Origin: Porpolomopsis calyptriformis
Taxonomy: Eukaryota > Basidiomycota > Agaricomycetes > Agaricales > Hygrophoraceae
Reading direction: 5' to 3'
NCBI GenBank assembly: GCA_951640195.1
Contig: OX621163.1
Location: forward strand, 248,001 to 312,000
Length of the DNA stretch: 64,000 bases
Shown here: piece by piece, positions 12,534 through 23,064 of the stretch
How the letters are laid out: each line of letters begins with the position of its first letter
How positions within the stretch are numbered: position 1 is the first letter of the stretch
Made by a program: the position numbers and the translations under genes
Notes under the pieces: model-generated
The model's database searches: none
The model's input: only the letters and a program-made list of their open reading frames with translations
What the model was told of the DNA's origin: nothing

Positions 12534-13155
12534 ATGTCCGCACAACATGATGTTCCAGGACGAACGAGATGTTACAATGGGGATATTGATATTGTTGGGC
12601 AGCTTTGGTGGCAAGTCTGGGAGACTCACGCCTATCAAATGAGAGTTCGCCCTAACATGTATGTCTTTATTCCTCGCTCCAAGTGTCTGTCCGTTGATCT
12701 GTACTTCAGCAGCCGCACTAAACCTGTCCGCTTGCGGGTGACAGATGCAAGCGTACAATTCTTTGCCCATTCGACCTGCCTCCGCCTCCCTGTGAAAAAT
12801 GCATCACCTCTGTGGGATCAGGTTTGTTTTGCTCTTTGTCTTGTCTTACTGTGCTGATCTTCATTGTTCATGTGCGCCATAGTTTCTCCATTTCATTGGG
12901 GAATCGGTGCAGCTACCTGAGGCTGAAGGGTCACAGATTATGGCACAGAAAAACGATTCCTTTCTAGCCGATCTAGAAACAAACGTCAAAATATTCTTGA
13001 TTGCTTGTGCGAGAGTTAATTGGCAAGCATGGTTTATACTAACTTCTTATTTCTACTAACTATGTTCTCTACGGCAGCGGACGCGAGTGCGACGTGCTCC
13101 TGCGCCTAGTGTGGTTGTTCCTCCGGTTCCTTCTAAAACACCGCGTGCTCCATAA
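12534..13155 (+). CDS. Small three-exon gene, product unknown (165 aa)
   Basis: Exons 12534-12821, 12883-13014 and 13078-13155. All junctions are phase 0 with good GT-AG sites and a CTAAC branch sequence before the last exon. That three independent joins keep one open frame supports a real gene. The first ~95 residues contain two Trp-rich/basic segments (GQLWWQVWETHAYQMRVRPN). The end is basic and Pro-rich (RRAPAPSVVVPPVPSKTPRAP region). A TATA box precedes it. No family is recognised. It lies within the 7.47 kb that the second repeat unit lacks. Confidence 0.6.
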
Positions 13156-13231
13156 AACACCCCGCGAATCCAGCCTTAATCGTGCATATTACATTGCCAA
13201 CATTGCTGTAGAAGCTCCCGCTTTGGTTGGA

Positions 13232-13666
13232 GCGATTATGACGGGGGGGGGCATTCTGTGTCAAGCGGACCATTTATTCCACAAACGCTTGACGTCATCC
13301 ACCTCTGGGGGATCCTTTATGCTGGTCAAATCAATCACTCCGCTCGACATCTCTGACTTCAACCAGCGACATGATGGACAAGATCTTCCCAGTGCATTGT
13401 TTGGCGGCTCCTTCAGCAAAGTGGCACTTGACCTCTGCAGGGACCGGCAAGATACCTGGTTCTACCCCACTCTCTCGAAGGACAGTGCCACAGGTGCGTC
13501 TACAACAGACACCAGCGACGAAATCACAATGCTCCTGGAGTCGTGCGTAGCAGCCACTCTGCATGAGGGAATGGGCATTACCGCCAAATGGGTCTACTGG
13601 GGACAGATGGCCATACTCGAAAGCTGGTGGGTGGAGGAGGAACGGGGCCTTTCGCCTAGTTATTAA
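13232..13666 (+). CDS. Uncertain ORF, product unknown
   Basis: An open frame that is protein-like in composition (FNQRHDGQDLPSALFGGSF, AKWVYWGQMAILESWW) and ends at TAA 13666. It is preserved in the duplicate at 60096-60539, but the copies are almost identical, so this is not independent support. No domain, start context or promoter is evident. It could be the last exon or a relic of a larger gene. Confidence 0.25.
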   Translation, partial: AIMTGGGILCQADHLFHKRLTSSTSGGSFMLVKSITPLDISDFNQRHDGQDLPSALFGGSFSKVALDLCRDRQDTWFYPTLSKDSATGASTTDTSDEITMLLESCVAATLHEGMGITAKWVYWGQMAILESWWVEEERGLSPSY

Positions 13667-13789
13667 GCCGTATAAACAAAGGATCGACCGGACCCTTTCT
13701 TTTGTACATTCCTTTTGGTGTGTGCCCTTTGTCTTTCTGCTGTAGCTACAGAGTAATCCCACATGCTACCGGATCACCGCTCACGGATG

Positions 13790-14250
13790 AGTTTCATGAA
13801 TTCAGCAGCAAATAGCCAGCCACATAAACTTGGATGGGTGATTGACGCCAAGATGTTCCTCGCAGCCAGCTGGTGCCCACTTGAAGAGTGCCTTAGCCCT
13901 GTCGTGTGGTTCTTGTGAATTGCAAACAAATGCGAGGTTGTTCAGCGATAGCGATGTAAGTGTGTCTGGGTGGTCAGCATCCAGATAACGCTTGGAGCCA
14001 ACTAATGCCTGCCTGTGGAGGGTCTTAGCCTTGTCATATTGTCGCTATGAGTTGTTCACCAACGCAAGCGTGGATGGGTGGTCGGCACCCAGGTGTTCCT
14101 CGGAGGCAGCTAACGCCCGCTTGTAAAGGGTCTCAGCCTTGTCATATTGTCCTTGCGACTCGTAAATAAATGCAAGATTGATTACCAGCGTAAGCGCGGA
14201 GGGGTCAGCACCCAGATGTTTCTCACAGCCAGTTAGCATGATAACCAGTA
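13790..14250 (-). pseudogene. TPR (kinesin-light-chain-like) repeat remnant
   Basis: On the minus strand three ~42-residue tetratricopeptide units can be read: HLGADPSALTLVINLAFIY with QYDKAETLYKRALAASEE; then HLGADHPSTLALVNN; then units ending in a TAG at 14045 and continuing as QYDKAKTLHRQALVGSKRYL and NNLAFVCNSQEP. This is the HLG.DHP..L...NNLA pattern of TPR_10/12 repeats found at the C-termini of fungal NB-ARC/STAND proteins. Stops and a small deletion (the second unit lacks its LAxxYxxQG part) show decay. No NTPase domain is present. Confidence 0.7.
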
Positions 14251-14409
14251 GATGAATCACCCCCGGCCAATGGTACTCCAAAAGATGAAGATTGACCAGA
14301 TGCGGTAGGGGAGAGGTATTGAGGTTGAGATCGACTTCGGTCCCATTGAAGGAATGACAATGGAGGCAAGTCGGTGAATGAGCTGTGTCAACAATATCTA
14401 TTCTAAAAT

Positions 14410-15631
14410 GTGTAGCCCCTCTCACAACCTCCCCTTTTACCTTCACCATTTTCACCCTGTGCATCTCTTTCGCTTTTTCGTTGATCTCCGACACCTCTTG
14501 CGTATTCAAGAATCCAATATTCCAATACCCTAGTGTCGTGCGCGCACCATCTGCATCTATGTGCCCGCTGGCGTCCCTCATCAAACTCCGTATTTGTATC
14601 TACGTCCATTAGAGCAATGGCAGCGAGGCCGCGATGCTGACACCGTCATACAGGTGACGGCGAGCGCGAGCGTCAAAGTGGAGGCTGTAATCTATCTGGA
14701 AGGGTCCCAATGGCTTCGTAATACTTCAGATCGATTAATTCAACAGCTGCAATGAAATGGTAAGGCGGAAGCACCCACGTCACGGCAGCTCTTGCAATCT
14801 CCCGCATCCATTTTCTGTCGGTCTTCCTTCCCTCTCACAACTTCCTCGTACGCAAAGTCACACCCTTCGTTGTGAGCAGGATCTATAGTGTAAAGGGTGT
14901 TTATCGTGGTTTTGGTACGACATAGTTTATGTTGAATGCTGGTCAAAGAACAACACAAGAGACAAGACGCACTTGGAAACTTGCTGAGCGTACCTTCCAT
15001 GACCCTTGTAAGCTGAATGGTCATTTAAAACCCTATTGGTGGGCTCAGTGGCCACAGGCACTCGCAAAGCTGTGGATTGCATAGGTTCCAGATCATTCTT
15101 GTCCTCTTTCTCACGGAGTTTCCTATGAGTATGTGCTTTCTCTCCCTTCAAGAGATTTGCATGACCGGAATCTGAATTCTCGGGCAGAGACCTCGAGTCT
15201 TCCTTAACACAGATTCCCAAGTTGTAGTCCGTATTGGGAGGCATCCGAGGATGTCGTGCCAGATGTTGGCCTGGTGAACCAATATTGATAGCAGGTTTCA
15301 TCCTGATAGCATTGGACTGGGCAGAAACAGATGGGGAGGGATCGGGATATACTGGATCTGGGGCTGGGCATAATGCGGGATGTGTGGAGAAAGACAACGT
15401 TCTAGACCAAAATCCAAAATCACAGATGATGGATCCAGGGGTCGTTGAGGCCCTTAGCGCAAACAAACGCAGTAACACCCTCCCAATAACCTGATAATTT
15501 AGTTGGCTCGACCCCTTCGCCTGTTCATTGCCTTGCGCTACCCATATCCAAATCCAAATCCAAATCCTACATCCTACATTTACATCGCTGTACAAATACA
15601 CCATCTCCGTATACATACACCTAATCCTCAC
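14410..15631 (-). pseudogene. Broken Sae2/CtIP/Ctp1-type DNA-end-resection nuclease cofactor
   Basis: Reading leftward, a long frame (15631 to about 15010) ends in AYKGHG and joins by a 55-nt phase-2 intron (GTACGC...GACCAG) to TTINTLYTIDPAHNEGCDF, YEEVVRGKEDRQKMDAGDCKSC and, after a further intron, RDYYEAIGTLPDRLQPPL. These are hallmark blocks of the conserved Sae2/CtIP C-terminal domain. A TGA at 14675-14673 stops translation where the family continues into its Cys/His block. A later family block, GYWNIGFLNTQEVSEINEKAKE, appears near 14535-14460 in another frame, with the intervening His-containing segment scrambled. Sae2/CtIP acts with the MRN complex in double-strand-break resection. This copy is truncated and probably non-functional. 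The start is uncertain. Confidence 0.7.
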
Positions 15632-16350
15632 CCCCGTCCTCTTTGCACATCATCGCTACCTTGTTGATCTCCTTCACAAACATCCCGTCATACAAACTAT
15701 ACCACTTCGAAGGTTTCGTAAACGCGATCGACCCACCCTGCCTCCGTGGCCGACTAAAACAAACCTCGGTTCCCAGTATCGCCACACCAAGCACACTTTT
15801 TGCCCATCGCGCACCCTCTTCCCCGAGAATCACCATGTAATCGTGTAATTGCTTTTGAATTTCGTCTTTCGCCTTCTCCGATGATTCTCCTTCTCGCTTG
15901 TAAACCGAGCCGATTTCAATAATCAGCCGAACCTTGTCGTATTTCTCCTCATCGTTGTAATAGCTTGTCACGATAAAATCCGGGTACCGTTTTTGCTCCC
16001 GTTTCGAGACATATTGTCCTGCAGAGCTCTTTAATCAGAGCCATCCACATCTTCTGAGCCAACATACCTGTCGAATCAACACTCATCATACTCGTGTTAC
16101 CGACATCCAACAGCCCATCCTCCTCTACCAAGCCCTCCATCCCCACCACCATCTCCACCTCCTCTTCTGACATTATCTGCCGAATCAGCCCCTGGGGCTT
16201 CACCATCTCATCTGGGAACTTGAGGTTCAAGTACTTGTCTATCGGCCCATACTGTGAGCGCTGCAGCCTAGGCACCTTTGTGGCCCAGCTTGCGATTCTA
16301 TTTCGAAGTTTCTGTGGAATCCTGCTATCCTCTGGGTCGAAATCAACCAT
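15621..16350 (-). CDS. Nuclease-like (PD-(D/E)XK-type) protein, 226 aa
   Basis: Exons 16350-16068 and 16018-15621, with a 49-nt intron (GTATGT...TGCAG, phase 1). The C-terminal half has RYPDFIVTSYY followed after ~12 residues by VRLIIEIGS, then a helix with KAKDEIQKQLHDYM. The D...(I/V)xEIx arrangement resembles the PD-(D/E)XK core, although the usual Lys is replaced by Gly. The N-terminal ~95 residues are acidic and of unknown fold. The ATG follows an acceptor-like CTACAG, so a 5'-UTR intron is possible. In the duplicate (62494-63223) a TGG-to-TAG change breaks the first exon. The nuclease assignment is inference. Confidence 0.6.
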
Positions 16351-16604
16351 CTGTAGACAACAATCATCCTTTGAAGTAGCAGCAGAACAAGAGGAAGAAG
16401 ACAGAATACTACCTACCGTTACCGTCTGTCCCCGTCAGCCCAAATAAAGCTGATCTCGTTTATTTGCAGATGTTAGGCTACTTCCTCTTTCCCAACGACC
16501 TCCACCCACCTACACACCCCAGCAATACTCACTACCGAGGTTTGTACACTGGAAAGCATAGTATTTCATCTCAATCTCACATCTTACATCTATTTGGACA
16601 AAGC

Positions 16605-17068
16605 ATGGTCAGAATTTTCGCAGGATACACAATTGACCAGGATGAACTTGTCCATTTCCTCAATGCCCAAGGCTTGGGCCCTGCCCCTGGAGAACCCCAG
16701 TTAACTGTTACCGAAGCCTGGATGAATTTCATGAGCTGGCGAGCCCTAAAGCCACGACGTGGAGATTTAAAAACGTTGCTTCCATGGCCCCAATGTCCCT
16801 CACATTTTCCTCCACCTCTCCCACATGCTCACATTCAATTCCCAATGCAGACTGGTATGATCAGGGTGGAAATCATGTCCATGCCTTCATCACAAGGCGT
16901 ACCAATGACATCAACAACCCGAACCTTCGCTTCAAGGAGATGCCAATAGATCTCGAGATCCGGGACAGGTTCATTGCCAACACGGGCAATATCCTGGACC
17001 CAAGCAAGATGAAGTTTTGGAGCTTGCCCGAGGACGTTTTGCGTGTCCCCTTAGGCCTTCCCTTCTAG
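16605..17068 (+). CDS. Small hypothetical protein, 123 aa
   Basis: Exons 16605-16758 and 16851-17068 (92-nt intron, GTGGAG...ATGCAG). The join restores one frame, linking WMNFMSWRALKPR to WYDQGGNHVHAFITRR. The start ATG is chosen because the frame upstream is low in protein-like content; an upstream start at 16464 is possible. No domain is recognised. It lies divergent from the nuclease-like gene, ~255 bp apart, and both are repeated at 62.5-63.9 kb. Confidence 0.45.
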
Positions 17069-17938
17069 GTTCGTTTTCTAATACAGCGACCTATAATCGC
17101 CAATTTGTAATATATTTCCCCCATAACCACTTCCCAAGACAGGTCAATATTGTTGCACACATCCATGGCTGATGTGGGCGAAAGATCCTGCTGCAGAAGC
17201 TGAAATCAGCCACTTGTTGACCCCTCTTCGCCAGCGGGAAGCTTGCAGCTGCCAAATCTCCTAGGGTCGTTTCACAATTTGAAAAGCAAAGCAGTGGATA
17301 TTCTCTGTTACTTCTCGACATCATCATACACTTCAACATCTTCTTCTTCTTCTTCTTCTTCTTCTTCAACCACCCGACACTGATACATAACAACTAATTT
17401 TCGATATCGATATCCCTTTTAACGGCGTCAGCCATCATCTGGGTGTTCGGCTGGAAAAGTTAACAAAAGTAAAAGGATATCAACAAATGAGTGATAGCTA
17501 ACCCTGTCCATCGTTACGATCGGCGAACTGCAGGTGGTTGAAGTTATCGTGAGTGGTAGACAGATCGACACCTGCGGTTCAAGGTTTTGCTGGTCACGGA
17601 AATCTTCTCGTGCCATTATACTTGGTGGAAGGAGATGAGCTTTGGGTCCAAATCTATTATCGCTTAACTCACCCCGCCATTAAGGAAATGAAGTACACTA
17701 TGGGATCCATTTTTCGCAGACAATCTCGCAAGATATAAAGCATACGCACGTTTGTTTTGAGCAACAAGGCCAGGCCAGCAATCGAAGTTGTTAGCGTGTT
17801 GGAACTGTCGAAGGTATTAATCATTTAACACAATCGAGCAGAGAAATCTCCCTACAAATGCGAACGAGATCAGCGAAGCAATGCTATATTTTAAACCGCT
17901 TGGTTCATCAAATCAGAACTGATCTGATCAGAAACTTC
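17069..17938. other. Intergenic with TTC microsatellite
   Basis: A (TTC)n run lies at 17340-17367. A plus-strand frame of 61 codons at 17553-17738 could be an exon, but I cannot connect it to anything. Nothing else was recognised. Confidence 0.4.
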
Positions 17939-19503
17939 TTACCAGACGAGTACAGCTGCAATAAGCAACAGTGAACCACTGGCAGAAATCATGTACATTA
18001 GCTCTGCGTACTGGTATTCACGGTGTAAACCATCAAAACCCGAAGGATTGTGTCCATCCTGAAGGTAGATTATCAGGTGCGTAACGCTCGAACAATAAAA
18101 TCGGCGCAGCGCACCGCCTAAACCCAGTTCTTGATTTGTACAGATAGTAGCACAGCGCAATAGCGAGGCTTATGTCTGCCACCAACAAGGAAGTTTGACC
18201 CGCAATCGCAAGGTTATAAAACTCCTGGAGAAGAAGGTGAATTTATTAATAAGTTAGAAGGGCGCACAGCGGTCATCTTGGAATCGTCCTAGACCTGCTG
18301 CTTACTTTGGGGTACGACACAAGGGTCCGGAAACCAAAGCTAGATGGAAATTAATCATCACGACATGGATCCATCAGGAACATTTTCCGAAACAAACAGC
18401 TGCACAGTGATGGCTGCCACTCCTATTAGATTCCTATCATATCAATTTGAGAGTGGAACGTACTTGTCCCGATCGCTGCAAAGAAACCTGCTCGTTAGGT
18501 GTCGTGGCTCTTGTTAACCCTAACGTCTCACCGAACTCGGCTAACGACCAGGCTACCTAAACAGGCATGAGCAACGTCTCGATGAGAAGAACTGGTGAAT
18601 TTACAATCCACGCTGTTAAAACTATGCTCCCTTTGCTCACTATCATTTTAACATCAGCGGAAGGAGTAGGTGGGCTTATAGAGGCCCACTTGCTGATGAA
18701 CAGTCGACGCAAGAACATGCTGCCATCGCAAAGTGAGTAACGAGGACATTTTCAACCATGTATTGCGCACCATCGTGTGCAAAACATCTGAAGTTCCTAC
18801 CCATTAATCCCATTCAAGTAAATATCAACGGCATGGCCAGGATCACGGAAGTACCCACCCTCACAGCATATATCACCTGTGGGACCATCGATTTAAAGTG
18901 CAAAGTAATAAAATAAAATAATAATGAAGCAGACTATCACCTACATCGAAACTCCTATCGAATCATCAATCGGAGTTACGGAGAATTGTGAATGCTGAGG
19001 GCGTAGATCATACCAGAATGGCGTAGCAAGGGCCGCAGGGTCTCCAAAGTTTGTAACGAGAAAGGTGTAGCCCACATGGGCGATTGCAGCAGTAATCACG
19101 CATTCAAGACACCTAGGAGGGTGTAAGCTCGACCGTCATACTCAAGGCATTACTTTCCATTGAAATCCCACCTGAAAATGAGCAATTAACAGGGGAGACA
19201 TGACGAGGTGATCACTCACCAGGAACTTCATGTGGAAGGGATCTTTAACCAGTCCTCTAGTCGAAAAGAAGTACTGATACACTTGGAGATATATTATGCC
19301 AAACAGACTGTTATATTGTGTCCAATCAAAAAGTGTGTTCAAATCGGAACGGTCAGACGCACGCAAAAGTGAAGTACTCTTCGTCCCCACACAATTAGCA
19401 CCAGACGAGAGGCGGATGGGTTAAGTCACAAACCCGCAATGAGAATCGGGCCGTAAAATTGATTTTCGATTGCTTTGAGCTCGCCAACATCAGCGGTAGC
19501 CAT
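17939..19503 (-). pseudogene. DUF6534-type integral membrane protein gene, probably decayed
   Basis: Family blocks appear in order on the minus strand: an N-terminus MATADVGELKAIENQFYGP from 19503; SLFGIIYLQVYQYFF with KDPFHMKFLV (~19310-19220); LECVITAAIAHVGYTFLV with TNFGDPAALATPFW (~19090-18990); and ADISLAIALCYYLYKSRTGF (~18190-18120). These are the transmembrane landmarks of a multi-pass membrane family that is very common in Agaricomycetes (DUF6534/6533). I could not join the blocks in one frame with acceptable splice sites around 19.1-19.4 kb, and stops intervene. So either the gene is degraded or I have missed introns. The middle region (18250-18950) shows no clear helices in frame. 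Confidence 0.55.
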
Positions 19504-20224
19504 GATTTCAATGTGAACTTTGCAACTCTGTAAGTGTATCCGATCTTTGAAAGTTGAGAAGATATACCCATCGCTGAAATTTCAAATCAAGATGGCCCCA
19601 CGATTAATATTAAATCAGTGTTTCTGATCCATTAAACTAATCGGCGATTACATCCATCTCTCCGCGATTCTCGGTTGAGTTTGAGTTCAGCGTTGTGAAC
19701 CACCTTGAGTCCTCTGACCCCTCTAGGAGGTGGAGAGGGGTAGGAGTATCGGCGGATAAGGGGGTCGGTTGCAGCAGGCTGCCTCAAATGATAGACACGC
19801 CCTAAGGCCTGCTCATTTAGTGCCCTCTCGCGTTACCGCTGAGGCTGCTCAGTGGAGAGGTGGTGGCTGACAGCAAGAAGCTGCGGGAGATATACTGCCC
19901 CTTTCACGCTCTACGAAAATGGAATGATTCGTAAACAAGATAATACAAAGCATTTTGTCCCGGCGGCTGAGTTCGAAAAAATTTCGACTCTGTTTATGCC
20001 CTCCCGATTCTTACTGAATGCGAGATGCAGACAGTCCAGTCAGGAGGCGCTCCTCTGGCTCTGGGTTCAACCACTGCGCGAATACTCGCGCCCGGGAATA
20101 CGCAAGCAGTGCCTACCCATCCTCAGGAAACACAGATTGGCCAGCGGGTTGGGGATGCAGGTGGTGAGTGTGCGGCGTTATACAACTGTTCGTTCACCCG
20201 TCGGTTTCTGACATCTTGATTTGT

Positions 20225-22090
20225 AGACCGATGTACATTCATTTCCTCTCGATGAACACTGATAACTGCGTTATGCAATCAGTGGGTTTACGCGGCGTCA
20301 TGCCATCGTTTGCTCGTCAATTGGGTTGAATGTCTGGCTTGTTGGTTTCTGACCTCGGTAAGTTCATATTCTGTCGGCGGACACTGAATGCGCTATGCAC
20401 TCAGTCGGTGTTGCACCGTTCACTGTCTGACATCTTGATTCGCAGACCGGTGTCATTCATCTCCTCTCAATGAAACACTGATAACTGCGTTATGCAATCA
20501 GTGGGTTCGACGCGGCGTCATGCCATCGTTGGATCGTCAATTGGGTTGAATGTCTGGCTTGTTGGTTTCTGACCTCGGTGAGTTCATATTCTGTCGGCGG
20601 ACACTGAATGCGTTCTGTAGTCAACGGGTGTTGCATCGCTCACTTGTCGATTGGCTTGCCGACCGGTGTACATTCATCTCCTCTCGATGAACACTGATAA
20701 CTGCGTTATGCAATCAGTGGGTTCGACGCGGCGTCATGCCATCGTTGGATCGTCAATTGGGTTGAATGTCTGGCTTGTTGGTTTCTGACTTCGGTAAGTT
20801 CATATTCTGTCGGCGGACACTGAATGCGCTATGCACTCAGTCGGTGTTGCACCGCTCACTGTCTGACATCTTGATTCGCAGACCGGTGTACATTCATTTC
20901 CTCTCGATGAACACTGATAACTGCGTTATGCAATCAGTGGGTTTACGCGGCGTCATGCCATCGTTTGCTCGTCAATTGGGTTGAATGTCTGGCTTGTTGG
21001 TTTCTGACCTCGGTAAGTTCATATTCTGTCGGCGGACACTGAATGCGCTATGCACTCAGTCGGTGTTGCACCGTTCACTGTCTGACATCTTGATTCGCAG
21101 ACCGGTGTCATTCATCTCCTCTCAATGAAACACTGATAACTGCGTTATGCAATCAGTGGGTTCGACGCGGCGTCATGCCATCGTTGGATCGTCAATTGGG
21201 TTGAATGTCTGGCTTGTTGGTTTCTGACCTCGGTGAGTTCATATTCTGTCGGCGGACACTGAATGCGTTCTGTAGTCAACGGGTGTTGCATCGCTCACTT
21301 GTCGATTGGCTTGCCGACCGGTGTACATTCATCTCCTCTCGATGAACACTGATAACTGCGTTATGCAATCAGTGGGTTCGACGCGGCGTCATGCCATCGT
21401 TGGATCGTCAATTGGGTTGAATGTCTGGCTTGTTGGTTTCTGACTTCGGTAAGTTCATATTCTGTCGGCGGACACTGAATGCGCTATGCACTCAGTCGGT
21501 GTTGCACCGCTCACTGTCTGACATCTTGATTCGCAGACCGGTGTACATTCATCTCCTCTCAATGAACACTGATAACTGCGTTATGCAATCAGTGGGTTCG
21601 ACGCGGCATCATGCCATCGTTGGATCGTCAATTGGGTTGAATGTCTGGCTTGTTGGTTTCTGACTTCGGTAAGTTCATATTCTGTCGGCGGACACCGAAT
21701 GCGCTATGCACTCAGTCGGTGTTGCACCGTTCACTGTCTGACATCTTGATTCGCAGACCGGTGTACATTCATCTCCTCTCGATGAACACTGATAACTGCG
21801 TTATGCAATCAGTGGGTTCGACGCGGCGTCATGCTATCGTTGGCCGTCGATTGGGTTGAATGTCTGGCTTTTTGGTTTCTGACCTCGGTAAGTTCATATC
21901 CTGTCGGCGCTATGCACTCAGCTGGTGTTGCACCGTTCAGTTGTTGATTGGCTTGGTTTTCTCGCCTCCTAGTTTATAGACCGCTCACGTGCTGTCGGCG
22001 AACACTGACTCTTATGTACTCAGTGTGTGTTACTGACCTGTTAGTTTCAGACTGCGGTAAGTTCATGTCCTGTTGGCTAACACTGAATAA
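20225..22090. repeat. ~218-bp satellite with 655-bp higher-order repeat
   Basis: The landmark GTTGAATGTCTGG occurs at 20325, 20545, 20761, 20980, 21200, 21416, 21636 and 21855, giving spacings of 220, 216, 219, 220, 216, 220 and 219 bp. The trimer 20325-20979 is repeated almost exactly at 20980-21634, a higher-order unit of 655 bp. Each monomer is itself an ancient dimer of ~110-bp halves (both halves have an ACACTGA...TATGCA.TCAGT core). The edges are more diverged than the centre. Short frames of 60-80 aa here are repeat-derived. Confidence 0.9.
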
Positions 22091-22680
22091 ATGCGTGATG
22101 CAATCAGTGGGTGTAACACGTCTTATGCCGCCGTTCATCACTCGATTTTTTGGCTTGTTGATTTACTTCACACGGGTAGGTTCACATTCCGTAGGTGAAC
22201 ACCGAATGAATGGCGAATGGCGAATGCGCTATGCAGTCAGCAGATGTAACGTGGCATTATGCTACATTCACCTGTTGGTTGGCTTGGTTTTCTTTCCTCT
22301 TAGTTTTCAGACTGGGGTCATGTCCCGTCAGCGAACACCGAGTGCTATGCAACCACTGGGTGTTGCATAGTGCTATACTACCATTCACCGTCGATTGGCT
22401 TGGTTCTGGCCACGCTACCTTACTGCCTTGAGGCCTAGACAGTAAGGTAGCGTGGCTAACTTTGCCAGCGTAAAAGTGTAGCAGACTGCGCCAGCTTAAC
22501 TGGTATTGCTAAGCTGCTTCACCGCACCACAAAGAGCACAATTGTGGCTGTACAAGGAACCGAACCACATTTTGGTCAAGTCCACTCTGTTCGGAACAGA
22601 GGGGTTCAGAAGGAGTTCACTGAAACTGTGTAGACCCCTCTCCCACACTAACTTCCAACAGAATTCGTTCATTTCAGCCA
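22090..22680 (+). repeat. Dispersed repeat related to the satellite (copy 1)
   Basis: This diverged sequence matches, in opposite orientation, 36230-36545. Shared landmarks include GATTGGCTTGGTT, the block around CACTCTGTTCGGAACAGAG (~22584-22603) and TTCACTGAAACT. The left part is continuous with the satellite to its left, which suggests the satellite grew from one end of this element. The copy has ~90 extra bases at about 22410-22505 (see hairpin). Frames on both strands are not convincing genes. Confidence 0.7.
22410..22455. repeat. Perfect 16-bp inverted repeat, 14-nt loop
   Basis: CCACGCTACCTTACTG (22410-22425) pairs exactly with CAGTAAGGTAGCGTGG (22440-22455). It sits at the start of the ~90 bp that are absent from the sister repeat at 36230-36545. 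No T-run follows, so a terminator reading is not supported. A small fold-back insertion is a possibility. Confidence 0.7.
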
Positions 22681-23018
22681 TGGCTCAGTAACTTGATGGT
22701 GATTCCCATTCCCCCTGTTCACCGCAAGGAGACAGGTGCTGAATATCCGCTGATACTTGATCATTATTGAGGTTGGAAGGGTGATGGCCACAGTGGAGTT
22801 GTGAACCACGCATAACGCTGGTAGGGCATAGGCAGGGCATCATCACAGTGAATGAAGCTAGCGTCGGGAGGTAATACTTGCCCGGTGGAGTGAGACATGA
22901 GCATCGCTGAATACATGACTATCCCTCGCATCCCGTCCCGGGAGAGATAATTGGACTGGAGGTCGGGCCATGCTGTAAGAGTCCTATGGCCGCATGCTTA
23001 CGGTCTCGTTGCGACAGT

Positions 23019-23025
23019 TATAAAA
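23019..23025 (+). promoter_or_regulatory. TATA box of the alpha-kinase gene
   Basis: TATAAAA lies 40 bp before the ATG at 23065. This favours 23065 over the upstream in-frame ATG at 22951. Confidence 0.55.
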
Positions 23026-23064
23026 GAACCCCCCATTCGAGCTACAATCACATTCAATCCAAAG

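Noticed and set aside
13331..13762. 143-aa minus-strand ORF (and its copy at 60204-60635)
   Set aside because: Cys-rich antisense of the plus frame, with no recognisable domain or promoter.
19852..20211. 119-aa ORF beside the satellite
   Set aside because: Runs into repeat sequence, overlaps a second frame, and has no protein-like features.
22410..22455. Terminator hairpin
   Set aside because: No T-run follows and no gene ends there; eukaryotic context.
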